From: Aureimonas glaciei
GTDB taxonomy: Bacteria > Pseudomonadota > Alphaproteobacteria > Rhizobiales > Rhizobiaceae
Direction: 5' to 3'
Length of the DNA stretch: 64,000 nucleotides
Assembly (NCBI RefSeq): GCF_014643375.1
Contig: NZ_BMJJ01000010.1
Coordinates: forward strand, 37,092 to 101,091
The stretch's first letter is position 1. The number at the start of each line of letters is the position of its first letter. Below the pieces are notes generated by a model. That model did no database searches. It saw only the letters and a list, made by a program, of their open reading frames with translations, and was not told the DNA's origin. Positions 31,074-40,808 of the stretch are shown in pieces. Both the position numbers and the translations under genes were made by a program.

Positions 31074-32642
31074 ATGAACGCAGGGTTGCCGGATTTGCGT
31101 TGCACATTTCTCATCGCTGACCTGATCGTGGTATTTGTCGCCTCGATACTTGCGGTAAATATTCGTGATTCTTCCTTTGACGCTCTTTTTATCTCTCCCT
31201 ATTATTGGATCTTCGCAACTTTTTCGACGTTGATCGCGCTTCTTGTTTGGTTGATATCAGGTTTGTCGCGTCGACCGTGGCAATATTTTACGGTTTCAGA
31301 CATCATTTATCTTGTTTTTGCAGTAACGGCTGTTGTCGTTATCGCGATCTTCATCATGTTCACGCTCAACCGGTCCGACTTCGTTGCTCGCTCCGTTCCG
31401 TTTCTGCAGTGGATCCTGTCTCTGACCCTGCTCGTCCTCGTTCGGGTTGCCTGGCGATACATGCCGATGGCGAAGGACGATGGAAATGCGGAGGAGATGG
31501 GCGGCAGAGAGTACATTCTTCTTGTCGGCTACAACCCAAGGTCTGAGATTTTTTTGCAGTGCATCGAGGCGCTCTATGCCAACCGCGCCTCGGTTGTCGG
31601 CATTCTCGACGACCATCCGCGCTCCGGCGGCCTGATGCTGAAGGGAAAGCCCGTCATCGGCCACTCCTCCATGCTGGCGGCAACCCTGATGCGGTTTCGA
31701 AACCACGGGATCGAGATCGCCCGGATCGTCATGACGACCCCCGAGCAGCAGCTGTCCGCAGCCTTTCAGGGGGCGGTGGCACAGATCCGGGCGGAGGGCG
31801 TGGTGCGGGTCGAGCGGTTCGAGGGGCTCTTCGGCTTCGACGACCTGGATGCGCATCCGGTCACAGCCACGCGCGCGCAACAGGTGCTGGTTGCCCGCCA
31901 GGGCGAATGGGGGCTGGGCACGCCGCGCGGGCGTTATCTCGCCGCCAAGCGCGTCTTCGATTTCGTGACCGCGCTGACGCTGATCCTCGTTCTGGCGCCG
32001 GTCTACCTGCTCCTGGCCGGGCTGGTGGCCAAGGATCTCGGCAGCCCGATCGCGTTCTGGCAGGAGCGCCCCGGCTTCGGCGGCCGCCCCTTCCGCGTCT
32101 ACAAGTTCCGGACCATGCGGGATGCCTACGATCTCGACGGCAAAGAAGTGCCGGAGGCCGAGCGTCTGTCGTCGATCGGCCGGGCGCTGCGGCGGCTGCG
32201 GCTCGACGAGCTGCCGCAGCTGTTCAATATCCTGCTGGGCCACATGTCCTTCGTCGGCCCTCGGCCGCTGCTGCCGGTGGACCAGCCCGGCAACGTGGCG
32301 ATGCGCCTGTCGATGCGGCCCGGCCTCACCGGCTGGGCGCAGGTCAACGGCGGCCGCCATCTCTCTTTGCCGGACAAGGGGGCTCTGGATTTCTGGTACA
32401 TCGAGAATGCCGGCCCGTGGATCGATGCCAGGATCATCTTCCTCACCCTGCGCTTCGTCCTGGGCGGCGAAAAGCCGCCGGCAGAGGGGCTGCTGCAAGA
32501 CGCTTATGGGCTGGTCGCCAGCCGGGCGGCGGAGGCCGATCCGCAATCGCGCTACCGCAAGCGGCTGAAGGACATCGTCGGCCGCCCCGCCCGTCGGGCC
32601 TTGCACGATCACGACAAGGTGGGTTTCGATGCCGACGATTGA
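31074..32642 (+). CDS. Polyprenyl-phosphate sugar-1-phosphate transferase, WbaP/WcaJ type (522 aa)
   Basis: The initiating enzyme: it moves a sugar-1-phosphate from a nucleotide sugar to undecaprenyl phosphate. Four N-terminal membrane helices (about 8-125) are followed by a cytoplasmic nucleotide-fold region, LLVGYNPRSEIFLQCIEALY. The catalytic domain begins at KRVFDFVTALTLILVLAP, with FWQERPGFGGRPFRVYKFRT, then LDELPQLFNILLGHMSFVG and PRPLL. The first 480 bases are much more AT-rich than the rest of the gene. First gene of the rightward exopolysaccharide operon, overlapping the next by 14 bases. Confidence 0.92.
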   Translation: MNAGLPDLRCTFLIADLIVVFVASILAVNIRDSSFDALFISPYYWIFATFSTLIALLVWLISGLSRRPWQYFTVSDIIYLVFAVTAVVVIAIFIMFTLNRSDFVARSVPFLQWILSLTLLVLVRVAWRYMPMAKDDGNAEEMGGREYILLVGYNPRSEIFLQCIEALYANRASVVGILDDHPRSGGLMLKGKPVIGHSSMLAATLMRFRNHGIEIARIVMTTPEQQLSAAFQGAVAQIRAEGVVRVERFEGLFGFDDLDAHPVTATRAQQVLVARQGEWGLGTPRGRYLAAKRVFDFVTALTLILVLAPVYLLLAGLVAKDLGSPIAFWQERPGFGGRPFRVYKFRTMRDAYDLDGKEVPEAERLSSIGRALRRLRLDELPQLFNILLGHMSFVGPRPLLPVDQPGNVAMRLSMRPGLTGWAQVNGGRHLSLPDKGALDFWYIENAGPWIDARIIFLTLRFVLGGEKPPAEGLLQDAYGLVASRAAEADPQSRYRKRLKDIVGRPARRALHDHDKVGFDADD

Positions 32643-33165
32643 GATCGCCGGGCCGGGGCAGGGGCGGGACTGGTTCGTCCTCCAGTGCCACGGCGGCAAG
32701 GAAAGGCTGGCGGTAGCCAATCTGCGGCGCCAGGATTTTCCCGTGTTCCTGCCGCTGATCCGGCGCGTCGACCGCAAGGCCGGCAAGCCCGTCGAGGTCT
32801 TGCGGCCGCTCTTTCCCGGCTACCTGTTCGTCGCCTTCGATCCGCGGCGCGAGCCCTGGCGGTGCATCAACGGAACGCTGGGGGTGAAGCGGCTGGTCTC
32901 CTTCACCGATGTGCCGCAGCCCGTGGGCCGCACGATCATGTCGCCGCTGGTGCGCGCCTGCGACGACGAGGGCGTGTTCTCCACGCGACGGATGCAGGAA
33001 CTCCGGCCGGGAGAGCGCGTCAGGCTGTCGGGTGGGCCGTTCGATGACATGGTCGGCACCATCGAGGCAATGGCCGGCGGTGACCGGGCGAGGCTGCTGC
33101 TCGACCTACTGGGGCGGACGGCGCGCGTGACGGTCTCCCGCGACGACCTGCAGCGTGTCGCCTAG
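32629..33165 (+). CDS. NusG/RfaH-like transcription antiterminator (178 aa)
   Basis: The N-terminal NGN domain (about 12-115) reads RDWFVLQCHGGKERLAVANL, FLPLIRRVDRKAGKPVEVLR and PLFPGYLFVAFDP, the RNA polymerase-binding face of NusG paralogues. A KOW motif follows: LRPGERVRLSGGPFDDMVGT. Specialised paralogues of this kind (RfaH, LoaP, UpxY) ride with RNA polymerase and prevent termination in long polysaccharide operons. It sits immediately upstream of a 455-base leader and the main exopolysaccharide operon, so cis-acting antitermination is likely. The sugar-transferase gene overlaps its start. Confidence 0.9.
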   Translation: MPTIEIAGPGQGRDWFVLQCHGGKERLAVANLRRQDFPVFLPLIRRVDRKAGKPVEVLRPLFPGYLFVAFDPRREPWRCINGTLGVKRLVSFTDVPQPVGRTIMSPLVRACDDEGVFSTRRMQELRPGERVRLSGGPFDDMVGTIEAMAGGDRARLLLDLLGRTARVTVSRDDLQRVA

Positions 33166-33225
33166 AGGCCGTCGCCGCCGGCTTGTCTCCCAGAAAGAGG
33201 CGATGGTTAACAGAAGTGAGAATGA

Positions 33226-33243
33226 TGGTGACCCGGGTAACCA
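33226..33243. promoter_or_regulatory. 18-base palindrome upstream of the exopolysaccharide operon
   Basis: TGGTGACCCGGGTAACCA is symmetric apart from one base pair and sits 378 bases before the TTG start at 33621. Its length and symmetry fit a dimeric repressor or activator site at an operon promoter. The regulator is unknown. Confidence 0.4.
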
Positions 33244-33377
33244 AATCGGACGACAGGGTCCTGTAAACACACAACCTTCTTGAGGGGGCGGGCCGCCCTT
33301 GCTAGGGTCGGGTCGGCGGGATGCTCCGGCGGCCTGCGTCCCCGGCGGTCGAACCAAAAGAAACGACCCGGCGGACA

Positions 33378-33401
33378 ACCGGCGCCGTACAAGGCGCCGG
33401 T
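33378..33401 (+). other. Strong RNA hairpin in the operon leader
   Basis: A perfect 9-base-pair GC-rich stem with a six-base loop (GTACAA). No T run follows, so it is unlikely to be an intrinsic terminator on its own. It may be a pause hairpin or a recognition element for the NusG-like protein encoded just upstream, as described for LoaP-type systems. Confidence 0.45.
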
Positions 33402-33620
33402 CGGCCGGCAAGCAGGCGAAGGCACGGCTTTCAGCCTTGCGACACAAGCATGGGAGGGACGATACGTCCGGGCGGTCCGCTTGACCCCCGGTGCGGTAGC
33501 CGTTCAAGACCCGCGCGACACCCGGCCCTTCCGGCCCGGGCCCTCTTGTCAGATTGGCCGATCCGGCCCATCCATCGACCGCTCCGGCAGCCCGGGTCCG
33601 ATCGACATCGGAGAGACACA

Positions 33621-34912
<1,292 letters not shown>

Positions 34913-34913
<1 letters not shown>

Positions 34914-35935
34914 TGAAGATCCTGGTCACCGGCAATGCCGGATTCATCGGCTTCCACGTCGCCCGCAAGCTCCTGGCGCGCGGCGACAGCGTCGTCGGCT
35001 TCGATGTCGTCAACGGCTACTACGACCCGGCGCTGAAGGAGGCGCGGCTGCAGCTTCTGGACAAGGAAGCCGCGGCCTCGAAGGGTGACTACGCCTTCGT
35101 GCGGGCCAATCTGGCGTCGCGCGAGGCGGTCGAGGCATGCTTTGCCGAGCACCGGCCCGACCGGGTGATCCATCTCGCCGCGCAGGCGGGCGTGCGCTAC
35201 TCGATCGAGAACCCGCACGCCTATGTCGAGAGCAACATCGTCGCCTTCACCAACATCCTCGAGGCCTGCCGCCATGGCGGCGTCGAGCATCTCACCTATG
35301 CCAGCACCTCCAGCGTCTACGGCGCCGATACGGCGATGCCCTTCTCCGAGCACCAGAGCGTCGACCATCCGTTGCAGTTCTACGCCGCGACCAAGCGCGC
35401 CAACGAGTTGATGGCGCATTCCTACAGCCACCTGTTCCGCCTGCCGACGACGGGCCTGCGCTTCTTCACCGTCTACGGACCATGGGGCCGGCCTGACATG
35501 GCGCTGTTCCTGTTCACCCGCTGCATTCTCGAGGGTCGGCCGATCAAGCTGTTCAACAATGGCGACCACACCCGCGACTTCACCTTCGTCGAGGACATCG
35601 CCGAGGGCGTGATCCGGGCGAGCGACGACGCTGCGCAGCCCAATCCCGACTGGGACAGCGACCGGCCCGACCCCGCCACCAGCAACGCGCCCTTCCGCCT
35701 CTTCAACATCGGCAACAACAATCCGGTGAAGCTCACCGCCTATGTCGAGGCGCTGGAAGAGGCGCTCGGCAAGAAGGCCGAGCGCGAACTCCTGCCGCTG
35801 CAACCGGGCGACGTGCCCGACACCTATGCCGATGTCAGCGAACTGGTGCGCGCCGTCGGCTACAAGCCTGCGACGCCGGTGAAGGAGGGCGTCGCCTGCT
35901 TCGTGGAGTGGTATCGGAGCTATCATGGCATTTGA
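34913..35935 (+). CDS. UDP-glucuronate 4-epimerase-like NAD-dependent epimerase (340 aa)
   Basis: An extended short-chain dehydrogenase: [16 protein letters not shown] at the N-terminus, the [18 protein letters not shown] segment typical of CapI/LspL glucuronate epimerases, the catalytic Tyr-x-x-x-Lys in [12 protein letters not shown] and the Ser/Thr in ASTSSVYG. It probably converts UDP-glucuronate (or the aminouronate made by its neighbour) to the galacto form. The start overlaps the dehydrogenase stop. Confidence 0.88.
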
Positions 35936-35958
35936 ACGCCGCGCCCGGCGGTGAGGGG

Positions 35959-37317
35959 ATGAGGCGGATCGTCGCCCGTCTTCGGAACCCGGGATCGGTC
36001 GGCGCGACGATCGTGCGGGGCGGGGCCGTCTCGCTCGGCTCGATCGTCGTCGGCACGGGTCTTGGTCTCGCGACCAACCTGCTGCTGGCGCGGCTGCTGA
36101 GTGCCGCCGACTATGGCGTCTATGCCATCGCGACAGGCTGGGCCCTGATGCTGGCGATCCCGGCCACTGCCGGCTTCGACTTCGCCCTCCTGCGCTTTGC
36201 ATCGGGCTATCTGGCCGATGGGCGCAGGGCTCTGCTGCGAAAGCTGGTGCAGACAGCCGTCGGCGTCGTCATCGTGCTGACCGTGTTGGTCGGCATCGGA
36301 TTTCATGGCCTGACGACCGCCTTTCCGGGGCTCCTCGGCCTTCCGTCCGATATGCCGACCCTTTGGCTGGCCCTCCTGTCGGGTGCCTCCGCCCTTCTCG
36401 TGGTGCTGTCGGCGCTGTTTCGCGCCCGCAGGAAGATCTTTCTGTCGCAGTTCTACCAGCAGGTCCTGCGCGCTGCCTTGCTGCTGGGGCTGACGCTCCT
36501 GGTGGCGCGCCATGGCGGCCTCGACGCCGGCAGCGCGCTCGCCATCACGGCACTGTCGGCGCTCGCGGCAACGGTGCTTCTCGGGCTGCACCTGTTCCTA
36601 GCGGGACGCCGTGAGGGTCGCGCGGAAGGCAGCCTGGCCGCACCGGCGCTGCGAAACGAAGAGATCGGGGAAGCACGGCGGCGGTGGTGGGCGATGGCGA
36701 TGCCCTCCCTGCTCTCGTCCGCAGCGCAGCAGCTGCTCACGCAGGCCGGCATTCTCGTACTCGGCATGGTATCGACCACCGAACAGGCGGCCGGATACGC
36801 CCTGGCGGCGAGGCTGACACTGCTCGTCACCTTTCCCCTTTCTGCCCTCGCTTCCATCACCGCGCCGATGATCGTCGAGGCCTGGCATGCCCGAGACAAG
36901 TCCAGGCTGCAGCAAATCGCCAGCCTGAATGCGCGGCTGGCGGTCCTCTCTGCCGTCCTGCCCACCGCTCTCTTTGCTCTCTTTGGCAGGTGGGTGCTCG
37001 GCGCCTTCGGGCCGCAATATCTCGCCGCCTTTCCAGCTCTTCTTGCCCTCTCGCTTGGTGGTTTTGCCGCGGCGTTCACTGGAGCCTCCGCCAGCCTTCT
37101 GCTGATGACGGGGCGCCAATCCCTGGTGGCTCGCCTCATGCTGATGTGCGCCGTCGGTCAGCTCGCCATGCTCTTCCCTCTGGCGGCGGCTTTCGGGGCG
37201 ACCGGCGCGGGTCTCGCCGTCTGCGTCACGACAGTCTTTCTCAACGCTTCGATGAGCTGGCTCGTCGCCCGCCACATGGGCGTCAACGCCAACGCGATCG
37301 CGCTCCGCCGTCGATGA
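35959..37317 (+). CDS. wzx: Wzx-type polysaccharide flippase (452 aa)
   Basis: An oligosaccharide flippase with about twelve to fourteen helices. The first helix pair GAVSLGSIVVGTGLGLATNL and LARLLSAADYGVYAIATGWA is characteristic of the MVF/polysaccharide-transporter fold. It flips the lipid-linked repeat unit across the inner membrane. ATG 35959 follows a GTGAGGGG stretch without spacing. An in-frame TTG at 35932 overlapping the previous stop, or GTG at 35908, could be the real start and would add 9 or 17 residues. Confidence 0.85.
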   Translation: MRRIVARLRNPGSVGATIVRGGAVSLGSIVVGTGLGLATNLLLARLLSAADYGVYAIATGWALMLAIPATAGFDFALLRFASGYLADGRRALLRKLVQTAVGVVIVLTVLVGIGFHGLTTAFPGLLGLPSDMPTLWLALLSGASALLVVLSALFRARRKIFLSQFYQQVLRAALLLGLTLLVARHGGLDAGSALAITALSALAATVLLGLHLFLAGRREGRAEGSLAAPALRNEEIGEARRRWWAMAMPSLLSSAAQQLLTQAGILVLGMVSTTEQAAGYALAARLTLLVTFPLSALASITAPMIVEAWHARDKSRLQQIASLNARLAVLSAVLPTALFALFGRWVLGAFGPQYLAAFPALLALSLGGFAAAFTGASASLLLMTGRQSLVARLMLMCAVGQLAMLFPLAAAFGATGAGLAVCVTTVFLNASMSWLVARHMGVNANAIALRRR

Positions 37318-37330
37318 CTTCTGGACCTTC

Positions 37331-38224
37331 ATGCTGATCACCCTCTCGCGACGAGCCCTGACGCGGCCGACGATGCGCCGTGTGCTGCGGCTTCTGCCGC
37401 TCCCGCAGGCCGTCTACCGAAGCCTGCACTTCAGGGACGTCGTTACCCTCTCGGCCGGGCCGGGTGCCGACTTCCGGATGCATCATTTCGGCTATCAGGT
37501 GGAAAACGACCTCTATTGGGCCGGCTATGGTCGCGGCTGGGAAGCGACCTCGCTGCGGCTCTGGGCTCTCCTGGCCAAGCGCGCCGATGTCATCCTCGAC
37601 ATCGGCGCCAACACGGGCGTCTATGCCCTGGCGGCCCAGGCGGTGAATCCGGCGGCCAGGATTTTCGCCTTCGAGCCGGTGCCCCGGATCGCCCAGCGCC
37701 TGGCCGCGAACGCGGCGCTGAACGGCGCCTCGATCGCCGTCGTCATCGCTGGCGCCTCCGACCAGACCGGACATGCCACGATCTTCGAGCCGGACGCCGA
37801 GCACGCCTACTCCGCCTCGCTCACGCGCGAAATGCTGGGCGCGGCCCCGCAGATGCTGGAGAGCAAGGTTCCCGTCACACGGATCGATGCCTTCGCCGTT
37901 GCGCACGGGTTGAGGCGCGTCGACCTCGTGAAGATCGATGCCGAGCGGCACGAGCCCGAAGTCCTGGCCGGGTTCGGCGACCGTTTGGCAAGGGACAGGC
38001 CGTCTCTCCTCGTCGAGGTTCTCGACAGGGCAATGGGCGAGCGGCTCTCGCCGCTGCTGTCGGGGCCGGGCTATCTCTCTTTCCGTGTCGACGAGCGGAT
38101 GGGGATCGTTCCCGATGACATCCTCGGACGACATCCCGGCAACTACTTGCTGTGTCGCCCCGATGTCGCCGACGGGCTCGGCATTCGCGAAGGCCGCCGT
38201 CACGCCGACCTTGCCAACGACTGA
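37331..38224 (+). CDS. FkbM-family methyltransferase (297 aa)
   Basis: An S-adenosylmethionine-dependent O-methyltransferase. The cofactor motif VILDIGANTGVYALAAQAVN is near residue 86, motif II is FAFEPVPRIAQRLAANAALN, and the FkbM-typical RVDLVKIDAERHEPEVLAGF is near residue 200. One of four methyltransferases in the locus, probably adding a methyl ether to a sugar. It starts 13 bases after the flippase stop. Confidence 0.88.
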   Translation: MLITLSRRALTRPTMRRVLRLLPLPQAVYRSLHFRDVVTLSAGPGADFRMHHFGYQVENDLYWAGYGRGWEATSLRLWALLAKRADVILDIGANTGVYALAAQAVNPAARIFAFEPVPRIAQRLAANAALNGASIAVVIAGASDQTGHATIFEPDAEHAYSASLTREMLGAAPQMLESKVPVTRIDAFAVAHGLRRVDLVKIDAERHEPEVLAGFGDRLARDRPSLLVEVLDRAMGERLSPLLSGPGYLSFRVDERMGIVPDDILGRHPGNYLLCRPDVADGLGIREGRRHADLAND

Positions 38225-38320
38225 CCGCCGTCATCGCCCGACTCGAGACGCGACGCCGGTGCCGCCCCGGCCACTTGCTCTCTTGCCCCGCCATCAGACC
38301 CATCAGGTATCCTTGCACCC

Positions 38321-38917
38321 ATGTGGCTTCAGAAATCAGCCGGCATCCTTCTGCGGACGGTGGCCGCCGCCGGTGTCCATGTCGGCTCGGCATGGCGCGT
38401 CGCCTACTGCCGGCTGCGGGACGACGGCGTCACGATCGGGCGGAAGGTCCATCTGGCCAGGGGCGCGTCCCTGCGCTGCTCGGACGGCGGCACGATGGTG
38501 CTGCACGACGGCGTCTCGATCGGCGAAAACAGCCTTGTTCTCGTTAAGGGCGGGCGGCTGGAGATCGGCCGCGGCAGTAGCCTTGGCCGTGGCGGCACTC
38601 TCTGTGCGCTGGAAAGCGTCGTCATCGGCAGCGGCTGCCTGTTGGCCGAATACGTGACCGTTCGCGACCAGGACCACCTCTTTGCGGGCAGCGAGGGCCT
38701 GCGGCCGGGCTTTGCTACGACCCCCGTCCGGATCGGCGACCGGGTCTGGCTGGGCGCCAAGTCGACCGTGACGAGAGGCGTCGAGATCGGCGACGGCTGC
38801 GTCGTCGGGGCGAATGCCGTGGTGACGCGAAGCCTTGCCCAGAATTCTCTGGCTGTCGGATGCCCAGCGCGGGTGTTGCGCAGCCTTGACCGCAGCGTGC
38901 CGGAGATCGTCGGATGA
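38321..38917 (+). CDS. Left-handed beta-helix (hexapeptide) acyltransferase (198 aa)
   Basis: Isoleucine-patch repeats run from about residue 38 to 170 (GVTIGRKVHLARGASLRCSD, DGVSIGENSLVLVKGGRLEI, VRIGDRVWLGAKSTVTRGVE). They end in the VGCPARVLR motif of LacA/WbbJ-type sugar O-acetyltransferases. The catalytic His is likely in RDQDHLF. It probably acetylates a sugar of the repeat unit using acetyl-CoA. It overlaps the next glycosyltransferase gene (ATGA). The 96 bases before it hold no gene. Confidence 0.88.
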   Translation: MWLQKSAGILLRTVAAAGVHVGSAWRVAYCRLRDDGVTIGRKVHLARGASLRCSDGGTMVLHDGVSIGENSLVLVKGGRLEIGRGSSLGRGGTLCALESVVIGSGCLLAEYVTVRDQDHLFAGSEGLRPGFATTPVRIGDRVWLGAKSTVTRGVEIGDGCVVGANAVVTRSLAQNSLAVGCPARVLRSLDRSVPEIVG

Positions 38918-40047
38918 GGCTGGCGATCCTCCTTCCCGATCTTCACGGGGGCGGGGCGGAGCGGGCGATGATCGAACTTGCCCGGGCGCTTCGCCGGGAA
39001 GGGGACGCTGTTGACTTCGTCCTGATGCGCGATGCCGGCGACCTGCGCGGCGAGGCGGCTGGATTGGGCGAGGTGGCGGTGCTGGGGGCGGACAAGATCC
39101 GCCATGTCGTCGCCCCCTTGCGCGACTGGCTCGGCCAGGCGCGCCCCGATGCGGTGATCGCGAACATCTGGCCTCTAACCAGCATGGCCGTGGTCGCCAG
39201 GCTGGGCGCGGCCCACCGCCCCCGCCTGATCCTCGTCGATCACAACCCGCTTTCGCTCCAGTATGGCAGTCGGGGCAGGCGGCATCGTCTGGCCCTTCGC
39301 GCCAGCCTGGCGGCGACCTACCGGCTCGCCGATGCCCGCGTGGCGGTATCGGCAGGGGTGGCCGGCGATCTTGCCACTCTTTCGGGCATCGACCGGAGCC
39401 ATTTCGAGGTGATCCACAACCCGGTCGTCGCGCCTGCCGCCAGCACAGCCGCGACGACGGATGCCGCGGAGAAGGCATGGGGCTGCGGCGCCGGCCGTCG
39501 CCTCCTCTCGGTCGGCTCGTTCAAGCCGCAGAAGAACCAGGCGCTGCTGCTGGAGGCGCTTGCCCGCATGCCCGCGGCTCAGCGTCCCGTGCTGATGTTG
39601 CTCGGCGAGGGGGAACGCCGCGAGGCTCTCGCGGCGCAGGCCGAAGCACTCGGGATCGCGTCCTTCGTTCGAATGCCGGGCTTCTGCGATCCTGCGCCTT
39701 TCTACCGAACGGCGGATGCGCTCGCTCTGTCTTCCGACTACGAAGGTTTTGGCAACGTCATCGTCGAGGCGCTCGCCTGCGGGCTGCCGGTGGTCGCGAC
39801 GGATTGTCCTCACGGTCCGCGCGAGATCCTCGGCGCCAATTGCTTCGGTCGGCTCGTGCCGATGGGCGATGCCGCCGCTCTGGCCACAGCGCTGGGCAGC
39901 GTGCTTGCCGCTCCGATCGATTCTGACCGCCTCCGACGCCGGGCCGCGAATTTTGCCCCGGCCGTGGCGGCGAAAGCCTATCGGCGGCTTTTCCGCCCGG
40001 GGCAGCTCCCGCTCTGTCCCCGCACCAACAAGGGTCTGCCGACGTGA
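38914..40047 (+). CDS. Glycosyltransferase family 4 protein (377 aa)
   Basis: A GT-B fold retaining transferase: N-terminal LLPDLHGGGAERAMIELARA, donor-domain SVGSFKPQKNQALLLEALAR, and the nucleotide-sugar site SSDYEGFGNVIVEALACGLP (E-x7-E). It resembles PglA/WaaG-like enzymes that act on lipid-linked intermediates at the inner membrane. ATGA overlap with the acyltransferase gene and GTGA with the next. Confidence 0.9.
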   Translation: MRLAILLPDLHGGGAERAMIELARALRREGDAVDFVLMRDAGDLRGEAAGLGEVAVLGADKIRHVVAPLRDWLGQARPDAVIANIWPLTSMAVVARLGAAHRPRLILVDHNPLSLQYGSRGRRHRLALRASLAATYRLADARVAVSAGVAGDLATLSGIDRSHFEVIHNPVVAPAASTAATTDAAEKAWGCGAGRRLLSVGSFKPQKNQALLLEALARMPAAQRPVLMLLGEGERREALAAQAEALGIASFVRMPGFCDPAPFYRTADALALSSDYEGFGNVIVEALACGLPVVATDCPHGPREILGANCFGRLVPMGDAAALATALGSVLAAPIDSDRLRRRAANFAPAVAAKAYRRLFRPGQLPLCPRTNKGLPT

Positions 40048-40808
40048 TCGAAAAATTGAAGACGGCGGTCTGGTTCGCCGGGCGGCCGACGCACTGGTTG
40101 CAGGCGGCCGAGCTCGGCCTGCGCAAGCTCCGACCCGACCGCGACGGCCCGGACCATGCCCGTGAGGCCCGTCTCTGGGCGGTGGAACGGGCGGTCTCGG
40201 TGCCCTTTGCCCTGCGGGCGATCGGCCTCGATGGCCCCGTGCCGGTGTTGGACCGCGCGATCCGGGCCGAGGGGGAGGCTTTGGCCGCGCACTCGGCGGT
40301 GGTCATGGGCGGTCCTGCCGATCTCGATCTCCTGTATGCCGCCGTCCGCCTCAGCAATGCCTACTCGGTGATCGAGACGGGAGTCGCCTATGGCTGGTCG
40401 AGCCTCGCCATTCTGGCGGCGCTGGAAGGGCGCGAGGGGGCGCATCTGGTCAGCGTCGACATGCCCTATCCCAAGATGAACAACGACGATTTCGTCGGCA
40501 TCGTCGTGCCGGACCGATTTCGGAAAAACTGGGAGCTCGTGCGCCAGCCGGATCGCAACGGCCTCAAGAGCGCCCTGTCGCTCGTCGGCGGCAGCATCGA
40601 TCTCTGCCATTTCGATTCCGACAAATCCTACTACGGACGCCAGTTCGCCTATCCGCTGCTCTGGGATGCGTTGTCGCCCGGCGGAATCTTCATCTCCGAT
40701 GATATCCAGGACAACCTGGCCTTCCAGGAGTTCGTCGAAGCGAAGGGCGCCCCCTTCGCGGTGACGGAATCGGCCGGCAAGCATGTCGGCCTGGTCCGCA
40801 AGCCATGA
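40044..40808 (+). CDS. Class I methyltransferase-like protein (254 aa)
   Basis: A Methyltransf_24-like fold: SVIETGVAYGWSSLAILAAL (motif I, residue about 110), ACIDIC motif LVSVDMPYPKM, and DLCHFDSDKSYYGRQFAYPL followed by SPGGIFISDD. The family includes glycan and macrolide O-methyltransferases. It starts with GTG overlapping the glycosyltransferase stop and overlaps the next methyltransferase gene by ATGA. Confidence 0.82.
   Translation: MIEKLKTAVWFAGRPTHWLQAAELGLRKLRPDRDGPDHAREARLWAVERAVSVPFALRAIGLDGPVPVLDRAIRAEGEALAAHSAVVMGGPADLDLLYAAVRLSNAYSVIETGVAYGWSSLAILAALEGREGAHLVSVDMPYPKMNNDDFVGIVVPDRFRKNWELVRQPDRNGLKSALSLVGGSIDLCHFDSDKSYYGRQFAYPLLWDALSPGGIFISDDIQDNLAFQEFVEAKGAPFAVTESAGKHVGLVRKP

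Larger units (their letters stand above)
33166..33620 (+). other. Long leader with hairpin, palindrome and ops-like core
   Basis: 455 bases without a credible gene between the antiterminator and the 20-kb exopolysaccharide operon. Contents in order: the palindrome TGGTGACCCGGGTAACCA (33226-33243, one mismatched pair); a perfect 9-base stem ACCGGCGCC-GTACAA-GGCGCCGGT (33378-33401) without a T run; the octamer GCGGTAGC (33493-33500), identical to the core of the RfaH ops element; and GGCCC/GGGCC (33524-33542). Together they suggest a structured 5' leader where the NusG paralogue is recruited. Inference. Confidence 0.5.

Noticed and set aside
33378..33401. Intrinsic terminator in the exopolysaccharide leader
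   Set aside because: The hairpin is strong but is followed by CGGCCGGC rather than a T run.
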